DNA of 64,000 nucleotides from Celeribacter halophilus. Lineage in GTDB: Bacteria > Pseudomonadota > Alphaproteobacteria > Rhodobacterales > Rhodobacteraceae. The notes below the pieces were generated by a model. The model did not search any database and was not told the origin of the DNA. It saw only the letters and a list, made by a program, of their open reading frames with translations. The translations under genes and the position numbers were made by a program. The first letter of the stretch is position 1. Each line of letters opens with the position of its first letter. Location of the stretch: NCBI RefSeq assembly GCF_900114135.1, contig NZ_FORY01000007.1, positions 81,730 through 145,729 on the forward strand. Direction: 5' to 3'. Shown one piece after another: positions 31,863 through 39,323 of this stretch.

Positions 31863-32474
31863 ATCTTCGGCGCTCAAAAGCCCTTCTGCGACCAGACGTT
31901 TGCCCCAGCCTTCCGGCCCGTCGAACAGATGGGTCTGCCAGCCGCGCGAGGCCGCCATGTCGAGATTCTCCTGCCGGTCATCGGCAAAGAGCAATCTCTG
32001 CGGCGGGATTTTGCAATCGGCCTCGACCATCTCATAGATCAACGCATGGGGTTTGACACAGCCCATCCGCCCCGAAACATAGCGCCGGTCAAATTCCGTC
32101 AGAAACGGATAGCGGGTTTCGGCAAACTCGAAACTCTCGTTCCCGAAATTCGTGAGCGCAAAGACAGGCACGCCCTTGGCCCGCAAAGCACGCAGGAGCT
32201 TGATGGAACCGGAGATCGCCGGTTGCGCCATCTTGATCCAGTCGAAATACCACATCAGGATTTCATCTTTGAACTCCGGATATTGCGCGGCACAAGCCTC
32301 AATCGTGGCGCGGAAATCGTGGCCCTGATCGACCAGATCGTTCATGGCGTGCAGATCAACCGTCTCGAACATGGCCTTGCGGCGGGCCTCGCCAATGACA
32401 GCATCGTAATGCCGCTCCGGCTGCCATTCGATCAACACGTTGCCGATGTCGAAAATCACCGCATCAATCGTCAT
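31854..32474 (-). CDS. HAD-family hydrolase (YihX-like phosphatase / haloacid dehalogenase-like)
   Basis: 206 residues with HAD motif [10 protein letters not shown] (nucleophile Asp9, second position Gly instead of Asp, as in the epoxide-hydrolase N-terminal/YihX subgroup), motif II ALTNFG, lysine motif GCVKPH and motif [10 protein letters not shown]. The YihX subgroup includes alpha-glucose-1-phosphate phosphatase; the substrate here is not determinable. Its start overlaps the stop of the upstream UPF0178 gene by ATGA, and its stop lies inside the 3' end of the convergent MFS gene. Confidence 0.87.
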   Translation of the reverse strand: MTIDAVIFDIGNVLIEWQPERHYDAVIGEARRKAMFETVDLHAMNDLVDQGHDFRATIEACAAQYPEFKDEILMWYFDWIKMAQPAISGSIKLLRALRAKGVPVFALTNFGNESFEFAETRYPFLTEFDRRYVSGRMGCVKPHALIYEMVEADCKIPPQRLLFADDRQENLDMAASRGWQTHLFDGPEGWGKRLVAEGLLSAEDLA

Positions 32475-32929
32475 GTCGCATCCCTTTTTGCGGCCTGCAC
32501 GGCGCGTTCCAGAGCATCAAGAAAGCGCGAACGATCCGCCTTCGAGAAGGGCTTTCCGCCGCCTTGGCGGAACGGATCGGCAGCGCGCAGGTCATACATC
32601 AGATCACGGGTCGCCAGAGCATTGCCGATGTTGGACGGCGTGAAGGCTTCCCCGTCATGTTTGAGTGTCCGCGCCCCCGCCTCGACGGTTTTCGCGGCCA
32701 ATGGAATGTCGCCAGTGACCACCACATCGCCACGCCCCGCATGATCCGCAATCCACATATCGGCCACGTCCGGCCCATCCGGCACGAACACCAGCTCGAC
32801 ATAGGGATTGGGAGAGGGCCGCAGCCCGCCATTGCAGACCAGCAAACACTGGATTTTATGCCGCGTGGCGACTTTTTCCACCTCCGCTTTCACAGGGCAG
32901 GCATCGGCATCGACATAAATCTTGGTCAC
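32471..32929 (-). CDS. YaiI/YqxD family protein (UPF0178, PIN-like)
   Basis: 152 residues starting with a GTG at 32927-32929 and the family signature [17 protein letters not shown]. Later come VVTGDIPLA and the C-terminal [14 protein letters not shown]. The fold is predicted to be PIN/NYN-like with acidic metal ligands, which suggests nuclease activity, but no role has been proved. It overlaps the HAD gene downstream by four bases and follows mbfA by 33 bases on the same strand. Confidence 0.92.
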   Translation of the reverse strand: MTKIYVDADACPVKAEVEKVATRHKIQCLLVCNGGLRPSPNPYVELVFVPDGPDVADMWIADHAGRGDVVVTGDIPLAAKTVEAGARTLKHDGEAFTPSNIGNALATRDLMYDLRAADPFRQGGGKPFSKADRSRFLDALERAVQAAKRDAT

Positions 32930-32962
32930 GGCATCCGTCTTTTTCTTGGTAACACCACGTCA

Positions 32963-33940
32963 TCAGCCACCGCCGATGAGCACCCCCGCAGCGAACACCA
33001 GAGCGCCGCCGAACACAACCTGAAATGCCGCGCGCATAAAGGGCGTATTCATGTATTTCTTTTGAATCCACGCAATCGTCCACAGTTCGACAAACACGAC
33101 GACCATCGCGATGATGGTCGCGGTCCAGAAATGCGGGATCAGATAGGGCAGAGCATGACCCAACCCGCCCAGCGTTGTCATCACGCCCGAGGCAAGGCCA
33201 CGCTTGAACGGAGAGCCGCGCCCAGACAGTTCACCGTCATCGGAGGCCGCCTCGGTAAAGCCCATCGAAATCCCCGCACCTACAGAGGCCGCAAGACCGA
33301 CGAGGAATGTCGTATGGGTGTTCTGCGTTGCAAAGGCCGTGGCGAAAATCGGCGCCAAGGTGGAAACCGATCCATCCATCAGCCCCGCCAGACCCGGCTG
33401 GACCCAAGTCAGAACAAACTGACGGTGGGCAGTCTTTTCTTCCTCGCTGCGGGTCTCGTCATCCAGATGCTCTCCTTCCAGCTCGGAGGCCCGCCGGTCA
33501 TGTCCGGCCTCGGCTGCGGCCAGCCGTCCGAGAAGCGCGCGTGTGTCGGCGTCCTGCGTGCGTTCTGCCGCCTTGAGGTAAAAAGACTCTGCCCCCTTTT
33601 CCATCGCGTGAGTTTCTTCGCGAATACGCTCAAGCCCGAGGTTTTCCACCAGCCAGACGGGATTACGCGCATAATAGCCGGAAACATGCTCACGCCGGAT
33701 GAGCGGGATCACATCCCCGAACCGGCGCTTGTGCAGGGAGATCAGGGCTTCGCGGTGGCCGTCTTCTTCCTCGGCCATACCTTCGAAGATTTTCGCACTG
33801 TCCGGAAAGTCCGCCCGAAGATGCTCTGCATATTGACGATAGATACGCGCATCGTCCTCTTCGGAAGAAATCGCCAGCGCGATGATTTCCTGTTCGCTCA
33901 AATCCTTGAAGCGTTTTCGATTTGCGATGACCGGGAGCAT
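32963..33940 (-). CDS. mbfA: MbfA-type iron exporter: rubrerythrin-like ferritin domain fused to VIT1/CCC1 transporter
   Basis: Membrane-bound ferritin-like protein that in Bradyrhizobium and Agrobacterium exports iron and protects against peroxide. The 325 residues have an N-terminal di-iron four-helix domain (about 1-150) with the Glu/His ligands in SSEEDDARIY, MAEEEDGHREA, EKGAESFY and AAEAGHDRR. A C-terminal CCC1/VIT1 membrane domain follows (GLMDGSVSTLAPIFATAF, ASVGAGISMGFTEAAS, several helices to the GIGGG-like end). ATG at 33938-33940 with GAGG six bases upstream. A palindrome matching the Irr-binding ICE lies 14 bases before the start, so expression should depend on iron/haem status. 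Confidence 0.93.
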   Translation of the reverse strand: MLPVIANRKRFKDLSEQEIIALAISSEEDDARIYRQYAEHLRADFPDSAKIFEGMAEEEDGHREALISLHKRRFGDVIPLIRREHVSGYYARNPVWLVENLGLERIREETHAMEKGAESFYLKAAERTQDADTRALLGRLAAAEAGHDRRASELEGEHLDDETRSEEEKTAHRQFVLTWVQPGLAGLMDGSVSTLAPIFATAFATQNTHTTFLVGLAASVGAGISMGFTEAASDDGELSGRGSPFKRGLASGVMTTLGGLGHALPYLIPHFWTATIIAMVVVFVELWTIAWIQKKYMNTPFMRAAFQVVFGGALVFAAGVLIGGG

Positions 33941-33953
33941 GTCTGCCTCTGAA

Positions 33954-33968
33954 TTAGAATGGTTCTAA
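33954..33968 (-). promoter_or_regulatory. Irr box / iron control element (ICE) in front of mbfA
   Basis: Perfect inverted repeat TTAGAA-TGG-TTCTAA, identical to the core reported for Irr-regulated promoters of alphaproteobacteria, placed 14 bases upstream of the mbfA ATG. In the known systems Irr represses mbfA under low iron and is released when haem is plentiful. Binding here is inferred from motif and target gene. Confidence 0.8.
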
Positions 33969-34032
33969 TCTAGTAAAGCCTGTTGATTTTCGCAACCATC
34001 AAATCACCTCCATGCGTCCAGTCAATCAATCC

Positions 34033-34061
34033 TTGCACAGCTAAACTGCTTGGTTTAGTTA
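34033..34061 (+). promoter_or_regulatory. Candidate sigma-70 promoter with palindromic operator in the spacer
   Basis: A TTGCAC (34033-34038) is followed after 17 bases by TAGTTA (34056-34061), a plausible -35/-10 pair. The spacer contains the perfect inverted repeat CTAAAC-TGCTTG-GTTTAG (34041-34058), a typical position and size for a TetR-family operator. The nearby tetR gene at 34186 is the natural candidate ligand (autoregulation). Computed by eye only. Confidence 0.5.
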
Positions 34062-34133
34062 TCTCGCGACCCTCGCGGTCAAAATCGACATCCCTGTCGA
34101 GCACTGGGCGGGCCTTATGGGCCTGCCTTTTTT
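34062..34133 (+). ncRNA. Candidate small RNA or attenuated leader upstream of tetR
   Basis: A short transcript from the promoter at 34033-34061 would form three consecutive hairpins: CGCG/CGCG (34065-34068 with 34074-34077), CGACA/TGTCG with loop TCCC (34086-34099), and GGCGGGCC/GGCCTGCC (34107-34127, one G-U pair) followed by six T residues. The last is a textbook Rho-independent terminator with no protein gene before it on this strand. Either it ends a small RNA of about 70 nt or it attenuates the tetR mRNA. No known RNA family recognised. Confidence 0.45.
34107..34133 (+). terminator. Rho-independent terminator inside the tetR leader region
   Basis: 8-bp stem (34107-34114 with 34120-34127), 5-base loop TTATG, followed by TTTTTT. 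It lies 52 bases upstream of the tetR start and downstream of a candidate promoter, so it must act on a non-coding transcript or on the leader of tetR itself. Confidence 0.75.
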
Positions 34134-34185
34134 ATGGCATCAAGGGTTGCGAAGGCACTAAGGTCACACCAGAGGATTATCAGGT

Positions 34186-34809
34186 ATGATACAGAACACG
34201 TCCCGCATCAAAAAAGGCCGGAAATTCGATCAGGTGATCGCAGGGGCCCGCACCGTTTTCCTGCGGGACGGGTTCGAAGGGGCCTCGGTTGACGACATTG
34301 CCCGCGAGGCTGCGGTGTCGAAAGCCACGCTCTACAGCTACTTCCCCGACAAGCGCGTGCTGTTTCTGGAAATCGCCGCACTGGAAACACGGCGGCAGGC
34401 CGATGCCTTCGAAGAGCGAATCGACGACACCCACCCGCCCGAAGTGGTGCTACCGACCGCCGGACGAAAAATCCTCGATTTCCTTCTCTCGGATTTTGGC
34501 ATCGCGGTTTTTCGCATCGCCGTAGCCGAAGGCGAACGCTTCCCAGAGATCGGTCATAAATTCTACGACAGCGGGCCAAGGCTCGTCAAAGACCGGCTTT
34601 CGCAATATCTCGCCAGTTGGGTCGCACAGGGGGCGCTTACGATTGATGATGTGGAACTGGCCGCAGAACAGTTTGTCGAACTGTGCAAAGTGCGTCTGAT
34701 CCCGAAACGTCTTTTTCAGGGGCCAAGTGCGCCAGACAGCGCAGAACGCGACAAGATCGTTGAAAGTGCCGTTGCGCTGTTTCTCGCCTGCTACGGAACC
34801 CGCCCTTAA
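34186..34809 (+). CDS. TetR/AcrR-family transcriptional regulator
   Basis: 207 residues. N-terminal helix-turn-helix: ARTVFLRDGFEGASVDDIA, then AAVSKATLYSYFPDK, the canonical TetR DNA-reading helix (about 20-57). The C-terminal half is helical and resembles the AefR-like TetR_C domain (region IAVAEGERFPEIG). Start is the ATG at 34186 preceded by AGGA and CAGGT. The neighbouring palindrome CTAAAC-N6-GTTTAG is the likely operator. No efflux gene lies next to it; its regulon cannot be told from this window. Confidence 0.9.
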   Translation: MIQNTSRIKKGRKFDQVIAGARTVFLRDGFEGASVDDIAREAAVSKATLYSYFPDKRVLFLEIAALETRRQADAFEERIDDTHPPEVVLPTAGRKILDFLLSDFGIAVFRIAVAEGERFPEIGHKFYDSGPRLVKDRLSQYLASWVAQGALTIDDVELAAEQFVELCKVRLIPKRLFQGPSAPDSAERDKIVESAVALFLACYGTRP

Positions 34810-34827
34810 AATCCTGCTCTCTATATC

Positions 34828-34971
34828 GGGCAAAGGAAAAGCCGAAACAGTCATCCTGTCCCGGCCTTACAAGTTGTTTTCGAGCGAGATCCCCGGCGTC
34901 GCGAACTGGGTGGGGGCTGTTAAACCGCGACACCGGGGCAAAGCGTTCTCGCTCTAACACCTGTTTTGCCC
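34828..34971 (+). ncRNA. Highly structured intergenic segment, candidate structured RNA
   Basis: Nested complementary segments: GGGCAAA (34828-34834) with TTTGCCC (34965-34971); GAGCGAGA (34882-34889) with TCTCGCTC (34947-34954); and a 13-bp arm CCCCGGCGTCGCG (34891-34903) with CGCGACACCGGGG (34926-34938), only one G-U. The apical loop is 22 bases. There is no T-run after it, so it is not a simple terminator. Together they could fold a molecule of about 145 nt between tetR and the DUF2794 gene. No known family (6S, SRP, tmRNA) matched by eye. Confidence 0.4.
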
Positions 34972-35100
34972 TTTGATCCGGGCTAAATGAGGAAGCAATA
35001 AAGAAATAAGTCGGACCATATTGCGCCCAAACTAAGGCAGCACTCTCCCGCAGGTGGAGTTTTCTTGATTTGTGCGCCCGTTCCCGCCAAGCTGGGCCCC

Positions 35101-35454
35101 ATGACGATACAAACGCCAACGCCCTTTCCGGGCCAGCCACACACCTCCCAGCCTGACAAGGTTGCCTTCAACCGACTGGAGCTGGGCGCCATCATGGGGC
35201 TTTACGGACGGATGGTCGCTGCGGGCGAGTGGCGTGACTACGGCATGTCCTTTCTCAAGGATGTCGCCGTGTTCTCCGTCTTCCGCCGCACCGCCGAACA
35301 CCCGCTTTATCGCATCGAAAAACGCCCCAAGCTGCGCGGCAAACAGGGCATGTATGCGGTGATTGGCATGGACGGGCAAATCCTGAAACGCGGCAGCGAC
35401 CTGCGAGTCGTGTTGCGAATCCTTGAGCGCAAACTGATCCGCGCCGTCGAGTGA
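35101..35454 (+). CDS. DUF2794 domain-containing protein
   Basis: 117 residues from the ATG at 35101. The DUF2794 core is recognisable: FNRLELGAIMGLYGRMVAAGEWRDY in two parts, RRTAEHPLYRIEKRPKLRG and the C-terminal ILKRGSDLRVVLRILE. The family is restricted largely to alphaproteobacteria and has no assigned function. It has a short Pro/Thr/Gln-rich N-terminus before the domain. It converges with the NlpC/P60 gene across a 31-base gap. Confidence 0.9.
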   Translation: MTIQTPTPFPGQPHTSQPDKVAFNRLELGAIMGLYGRMVAAGEWRDYGMSFLKDVAVFSVFRRTAEHPLYRIEKRPKLRGKQGMYAVIGMDGQILKRGSDLRVVLRILERKLIRAVE

Positions 35455-35485
35455 CCCGTTTCAAAACCTCCGAAATTTCACGCCC

Positions 35486-36313
35486 TTACAGCCTGCGATG
35501 CGCGGTCACTGGACCGTCACCCTGCGCCTCGATCCGCGAAATCGCCCGCGCTATCGGCTCGTAAGACACGGCCATGTGATGGGCATTGGCATGGATCAGA
35601 ACCTCATGATCCACGCAAAGCGCCACATGGCCTTTCCAGAACAACAGATCGCCGCGCTGATAGCCGCCGGTTGCCGCAGCACCCAGTTCCGTCTGCATGT
35701 CGCTGTCTCCCGGACAGGCAAGACCACAGGCCAGAAATCCCGCCTGCGTCAGACCGGAGCAATCAATGCCAAAGGCAGAATTCCCGCCCCAGAGATAGGG
35801 CGTGCCGAAAAACAACTGCGCAATGGTCACAGGGTCGGAAAACGGACGTTCGATCGGACGGACATGCGCTTTCGGGACAAACCCCGTCTCCGTGCCATCG
35901 CCGGTCGCGATCTCCATAAATTTGTGCCGCTCATCCACGACACGCACACGAGACCCGAAGGAGAGGCTTGTCACTTCTTCGGCCTTGAACGACTCCGTCA
36001 GGTAGAGATGGGTGGCGCGCACGGAAATCAGATGGGTCGCGGTTTGCACAGGCTCCAGCGCCGTCTCTTCGACATAACCGACATAGCCATCCCGCTGCGC
36101 CACCCCAAAGGCCCAGCCGTCGCGGCGCTCCAACACGTCAAAACCTTCGCCCCAAAGAAGCTGGCGGTCACGTTTGCCCGCCGGCTGCGCCCGAAGATTG
36201 GCCACGGGAACGGCAACACTGGCGGGAGTCGGGGTCACAATGTCCTGCCCGTCAGAGGCAAAGCCCTGCATGGCAACACGCGCATTGGCGGGGGTCAGGC
36301 GGCGATCACTCAT
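35486..36313 (-). CDS. NlpC/P60 (C40) cell-wall peptidase with SH3-like domains
   Basis: Likely gamma-D-glutamyl-diaminopimelate or L-Ala-D-Glu type endopeptidase acting on murein peptides, similar to YkfC. 275 residues: two bacterial SH3-like segments (about 30-150; VANLRAQPAGK, GWAFGVAQRDGYVGYV) then the C40 domain with Cys185 in DCSG, His229 in WKGHVAL and a third polar residue near His241. No signal peptide is evident, which points to cytoplasmic peptide recycling. Its ATG overlaps the stop of the upstream M17 peptidase gene by ATGA, so both are made together. Confidence 0.9.
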   Translation of the reverse strand: MSDRRLTPANARVAMQGFASDGQDIVTPTPASVAVPVANLRAQPAGKRDRQLLWGEGFDVLERRDGWAFGVAQRDGYVGYVEETALEPVQTATHLISVRATHLYLTESFKAEEVTSLSFGSRVRVVDERHKFMEIATGDGTETGFVPKAHVRPIERPFSDPVTIAQLFFGTPYLWGGNSAFGIDCSGLTQAGFLACGLACPGDSDMQTELGAAATGGYQRGDLLFWKGHVALCVDHEVLIHANAHHMAVSYEPIARAISRIEAQGDGPVTAHRRL

Positions 36314-37692
36314 AGGCTCAACAACTCCGGCAAAGCGGCCAGAATCGCGCGCGCGCCTTGCCCGACACCGCCTTTCGGACGGGCGGGATTGGCAGAGGGG
36401 TTCCAGCCGTAAATGTCAAAATGCATGTAGCGCGGGGTTTCCGTCACGAACCGACGCAGGAACAATGCCGCCGTGATCGAGCCGGCCATACCGCCTGAAG
36501 GCGCATTGTCGAGATCGGCGATTCCGGGTTCAATCATGGTCTCGTAAGGCTCCCAATACGGCAGTTGCCAAACCGGGTCGGCAACTCGCGCTCCGGCCTT
36601 GGCCACAGTGGCGGCGTCGGAAGCATCGGTGGCAAAATAGGGCGCGATATCCGGCCCGACCGCAACCCGCGCGGCCCCTGTCAACGTCGCCATAGAGATC
36701 ACCAGATCACTCGGCGTCTCATCAGCCAGCGCCAAAGCATCGGCCAGAACCAATCTCCCTTCGGCATCCGTGTTGTTGATTTCAACGGTCAGCCCCTTGC
36801 GCGAGGTCAGAATATCCTGCGGGCGGAAGGCCGAGCCATCAACCGCATTCTCCACCGCAGGGATCAACACGCGTAGCTGCAACGGCAAGCCTAGCGCCAT
36901 GATCATCTTCGCCAACCCCAGAACCGTAGCGGCCCCGCCCATGTCCTTTTTCATAAGGCCCATAGAAGCACCGGGTTTGAGGTTGAGCCCCCCCGTGTCG
37001 AAACAGACCCCTTTGCCCACCAGCGTCAGGACCGGCCCCGTGTTGCCCCATTGCATATCAATCAAACGCGGTTCTCGGGGCGAGGCCCGCCCGACGGCGT
37101 GGATCATCGGAAACCCTTGCGCCAGCAACGCATCACCGGTGGTCACACTGATTTTGGCGGAATAGCTGTCGGCCAGATCCCGCGCGGCGGCTTCCAGTTC
37201 TGCCGGCCCCATGTCATTGGCCGGCGTGTTGATGAGATCCCGCGTCAGCGCCTCTCCTGCGGCAATGGATTCAAGCCGCGCTGCATCAACCCCCTCCGGC
37301 GCAACGAGTTCCGCCTCGGAAGAAGATTTATTTGCATATTTGTCAAAGACATAACCGGACAAAAGCCAGCCCAGAAGCTGTTCTTCCAGCGCCTCTCCGG
37401 TCACATCGGTCTCAAGGTGATACACCCCCTTAGGCAGGGCCGCACGCACGGCCCCCAAGACGAAGCGCGTCCGCTTGCGCTCTTTCTCCGTGCCCAATCC
37501 GGCCACAGCGCCCGCAATGCCGCTTGCGCCGGGAAATGTGCAGAAACTACCCGCTCCGGCAGAAAACCCTTGGGCACGCACCCATTGCGCTTGAGCCTCG
37601 TCAAGGTTTGACAGCGTTGTTTCAAGCTGCTCGGGCGTGATCAGATAAAGCGGCAGGGACGCAGGGTCAGCGGCGGCAAAGGAAAGTGGCAT
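36310..37692 (-). CDS. Leucyl aminopeptidase family protein (M17)
   Basis: Di-metal aminopeptidase, 460 residues from the ATG at 37690-37692. Catalytic-domain motifs: VGKGVCFDTGGLNLKP in parts (Lys and Asp ligands), MKKDMGGAA, and the family signature NNTDAEGRLVLADAL. The N-terminal domain is divergent from PepA. The tight overlap with an NlpC/P60 peptidase gene suggests the pair degrades murein-derived or other peptides. A 7-bp perfect inverted repeat lies 22 bases in front of the start. Confidence 0.92.
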   Translation of the reverse strand: MPLSFAAADPASLPLYLITPEQLETTLSNLDEAQAQWVRAQGFSAGAGSFCTFPGASGIAGAVAGLGTEKERKRTRFVLGAVRAALPKGVYHLETDVTGEALEEQLLGWLLSGYVFDKYANKSSSEAELVAPEGVDAARLESIAAGEALTRDLINTPANDMGPAELEAAARDLADSYSAKISVTTGDALLAQGFPMIHAVGRASPREPRLIDMQWGNTGPVLTLVGKGVCFDTGGLNLKPGASMGLMKKDMGGAATVLGLAKMIMALGLPLQLRVLIPAVENAVDGSAFRPQDILTSRKGLTVEINNTDAEGRLVLADALALADETPSDLVISMATLTGAARVAVGPDIAPYFATDASDAATVAKAGARVADPVWQLPYWEPYETMIEPGIADLDNAPSGGMAGSITAALFLRRFVTETPRYMHFDIYGWNPSANPARPKGGVGQGARAILAALPELLSL

Positions 37693-37713
37693 AAGTTCAG
37701 GCCTTTCTTGACT

Positions 37714-37735
37714 GTTGCGCCAAGAGTAGCGCAAC
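37714..37735 (-). promoter_or_regulatory. Inverted repeat upstream of the M17 peptidase gene
   Basis: GTTGCGC and GCGCAAC separated by 8 bases (37714-37720 and 37729-37735), perfect over 7 bp, located 22-43 bases before the ATG. It could be an operator or a 5'-leader hairpin. No regulator family is recognised from the half-site. Confidence 0.4.
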
Positions 37736-37818
37736 TGATGCCACCTGCAAGCCGGTTCGGTCACGCGGTCACTTCACCGTGACGCCACCCCGCCTCCCGA
37801 CCCACCATCCGAATCGGG

Positions 37819-38196
37819 CTAAACCGACTCGCCCTGAAAATCCCACACGGCGAGAAGCGAATTTTCCCCGATCCGCATCAGCCGCGCGACACAGGCGGCC
37901 AGAGCGGCACTGTCCTGCGTCATAGCCAGAGATTTCACATCTTCGGCCACCTGCGCAAAGGTGACCATGCCGATCTGTTCGGAAATGGCGATCATGGAAC
38001 GCGCTGCGCGCTGCATCTCCTGAAGTTCGCCCCTTTTATAACAGCTCTCGACCTTGGCGAGGCGGATCGCAAGCTCCTCCATCGCACGGGAAACAACGCC
38101 ATCCGCGCCGGATTGCCCCAACTGTTCATAAAGCTGTTCCAAACGACCCTGTTCTACCTTTACGGCACTATCCGGCCGCAACTTTGCCACCATCAT
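37819..38196 (-). CDS. Hypothetical helical protein
   Basis: About 125 residues from adjacent ATGs at 38194-38196 and 38191-38193 (GGGG seven bases upstream of the first). Predominantly helical, with heptad-like Leu/Ala patterns (LEQLYEQLGQ, AIRLAKVESCYKRGELQEMQRAA) and without signal peptide. The length and helix pattern recall HPt-like or chemotaxis-type small proteins, but no phosphorylatable His motif is convincing, so I assign no function. It is divergent from the carbonic anhydrase gene. Confidence 0.72.
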   Translation of the reverse strand: MMVAKLRPDSAVKVEQGRLEQLYEQLGQSGADGVVSRAMEELAIRLAKVESCYKRGELQEMQRAARSMIAISEQIGMVTFAQVAEDVKSLAMTQDSAALAACVARLMRIGENSLLAVWDFQGESV

Positions 38197-38362
38197 ATCA
38201 ATACCCCAAATTTTGATGCGCCCCACACGCTACCGGTCCACTTTGCCCCATCAGCCTCAAGAAAAGGTTTCCTGCGGGGAAGTTTTCCACTCGAATTCTA
38301 CGAAAAATATCATTACATTCTGCGAGATTATCCCTGACCTCCACAAAGTGAGTTCCGCAGCG

Positions 38363-39010
38363 ATGAAATACGCAAAGCCCCTCCCGAGCTATCTGGTGCA
38401 ACGCTATCAAGGCTGGAAAGCTACCATCTTTTCGGAAAACAAGGCTTGGTATCGCCGCCTTGCGGATGAGGGGCAGCGCCCGCGGGCCTTTATCATTTCC
38501 TGCTGCGACTCGCGTGTGCATGTGACCTCTATCTTCGGCGCGGATCAGGGGGAGTTCTTTATCCACCGCAACATCGCCAACCTTGTGCCCCCGTTTACCG
38601 ACGACAGCGACCATCACGGGACCTCTGCGGCCGTCGAATATGCCGTGAGCGCTTTGAAAGTCGCCCATATCGTCGTGCTGGGACATTCGAATTGCGGCGG
38701 CGTTCAGGGCTGTTACGACATGTGTTCGGGCCATGCGCCTGAACTGGAAGAGAAATCTTCCTTCGTTGGCCGCTGGATGGACATTCTCCGCCCCGGATAC
38801 GAACGCGTTCTGGATGTGCCCGAAGAGCAGCGCAAAGACGCTCTGGAAAAGGAAGCCGTCCTCGTCTCGCTTGAGAACCTGATGACCTTTCCCTTTGTCC
38901 GCGAGGCTGTCGAAAAGGGCGATCTGACCCTTCACGGCCTGTGGACGGATATTGGCGAGGGCGATCTGCATCAATACGATCCCGAAACGAAGTCCTTCAA
39001 ACTGGTCTGA
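38363..39010 (+). CDS. Beta-class carbonic anhydrase
   Basis: Interconverts CO2 and bicarbonate. From the ATG at 38363 the 215-residue protein has the zinc ligands and catalytic dyad of the beta class: Cys47 with Asp49-Ser-Arg51 in SCCDSRV, and His/Cys in VLGHSNCGG, plus ADQGEFFIHRNIANLVPP. The start is inferred from domain length, because further upstream in-frame codons add unrelated sequence; the Shine-Dalgarno is weak. It is separated by only two bases from the end of a small convergent gene. Confidence 0.94.
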   Translation: MKYAKPLPSYLVQRYQGWKATIFSENKAWYRRLADEGQRPRAFIISCCDSRVHVTSIFGADQGEFFIHRNIANLVPPFTDDSDHHGTSAAVEYAVSALKVAHIVVLGHSNCGGVQGCYDMCSGHAPELEEKSSFVGRWMDILRPGYERVLDVPEEQRKDALEKEAVLVSLENLMTFPFVREAVEKGDLTLHGLWTDIGEGDLHQYDPETKSFKLV

Positions 39011-39012
39011 GA

Positions 39013-39288
39013 TCAGGCCACCAGACGTAGGACGTTTGCAACAGCGTCCGCGTCATGGGCCACGCGCCCTTCTGTCGGCACGCAAGGCACATTGGCGGCC
39101 TCGGCCTGAGTGGCATCCGAGCGCACGAACATCGCCTTGCTCCTCTGTGTCATGATCTGCTCGGCGTCAGGCCGTGCGCTCGCAACAGGCTCCTCCATCT
39201 CTTCAGGGAAAAACATCACGGCCCCGCTTTGATGCAGATTGAGTGCGTTGATGCGGCCTTGGCGTGCTTTGGCGAAATAGTCAGTCAT
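39013..39288 (-). CDS. Small hypothetical protein
   Basis: 91 residues from the ATG at 39286-39288, with AGGA eight bases upstream. Soluble, with an acidic middle (FFPEEMEEPVASARPDAEQI) and no recognisable domain. It is second in a two-gene unit behind the 74-residue gene at 39324-39548 (gap 35 bases). The good ribosome site and the shared orientation behind a candidate promoter support it as a real gene. Function unknown. Confidence 0.6.
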   Translation of the reverse strand: MTDYFAKARQGRINALNLHQSGAVMFFPEEMEEPVASARPDAEQIMTQRSKAMFVRSDATQAEAANVPCVPTEGRVAHDADAVANVLRLVA

Positions 39289-39323
39289 GGATATGTCCTT
39301 TCCAAAATGGTGTTCCGGTGGAA

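Noticed and set aside
33983-34002. FNR/FnrL-like TTGAT...ATCAA repeat in the mbfA-tetR interval
   Set aside because: The spacer is 10 bases, while FNR-type boxes need 4.
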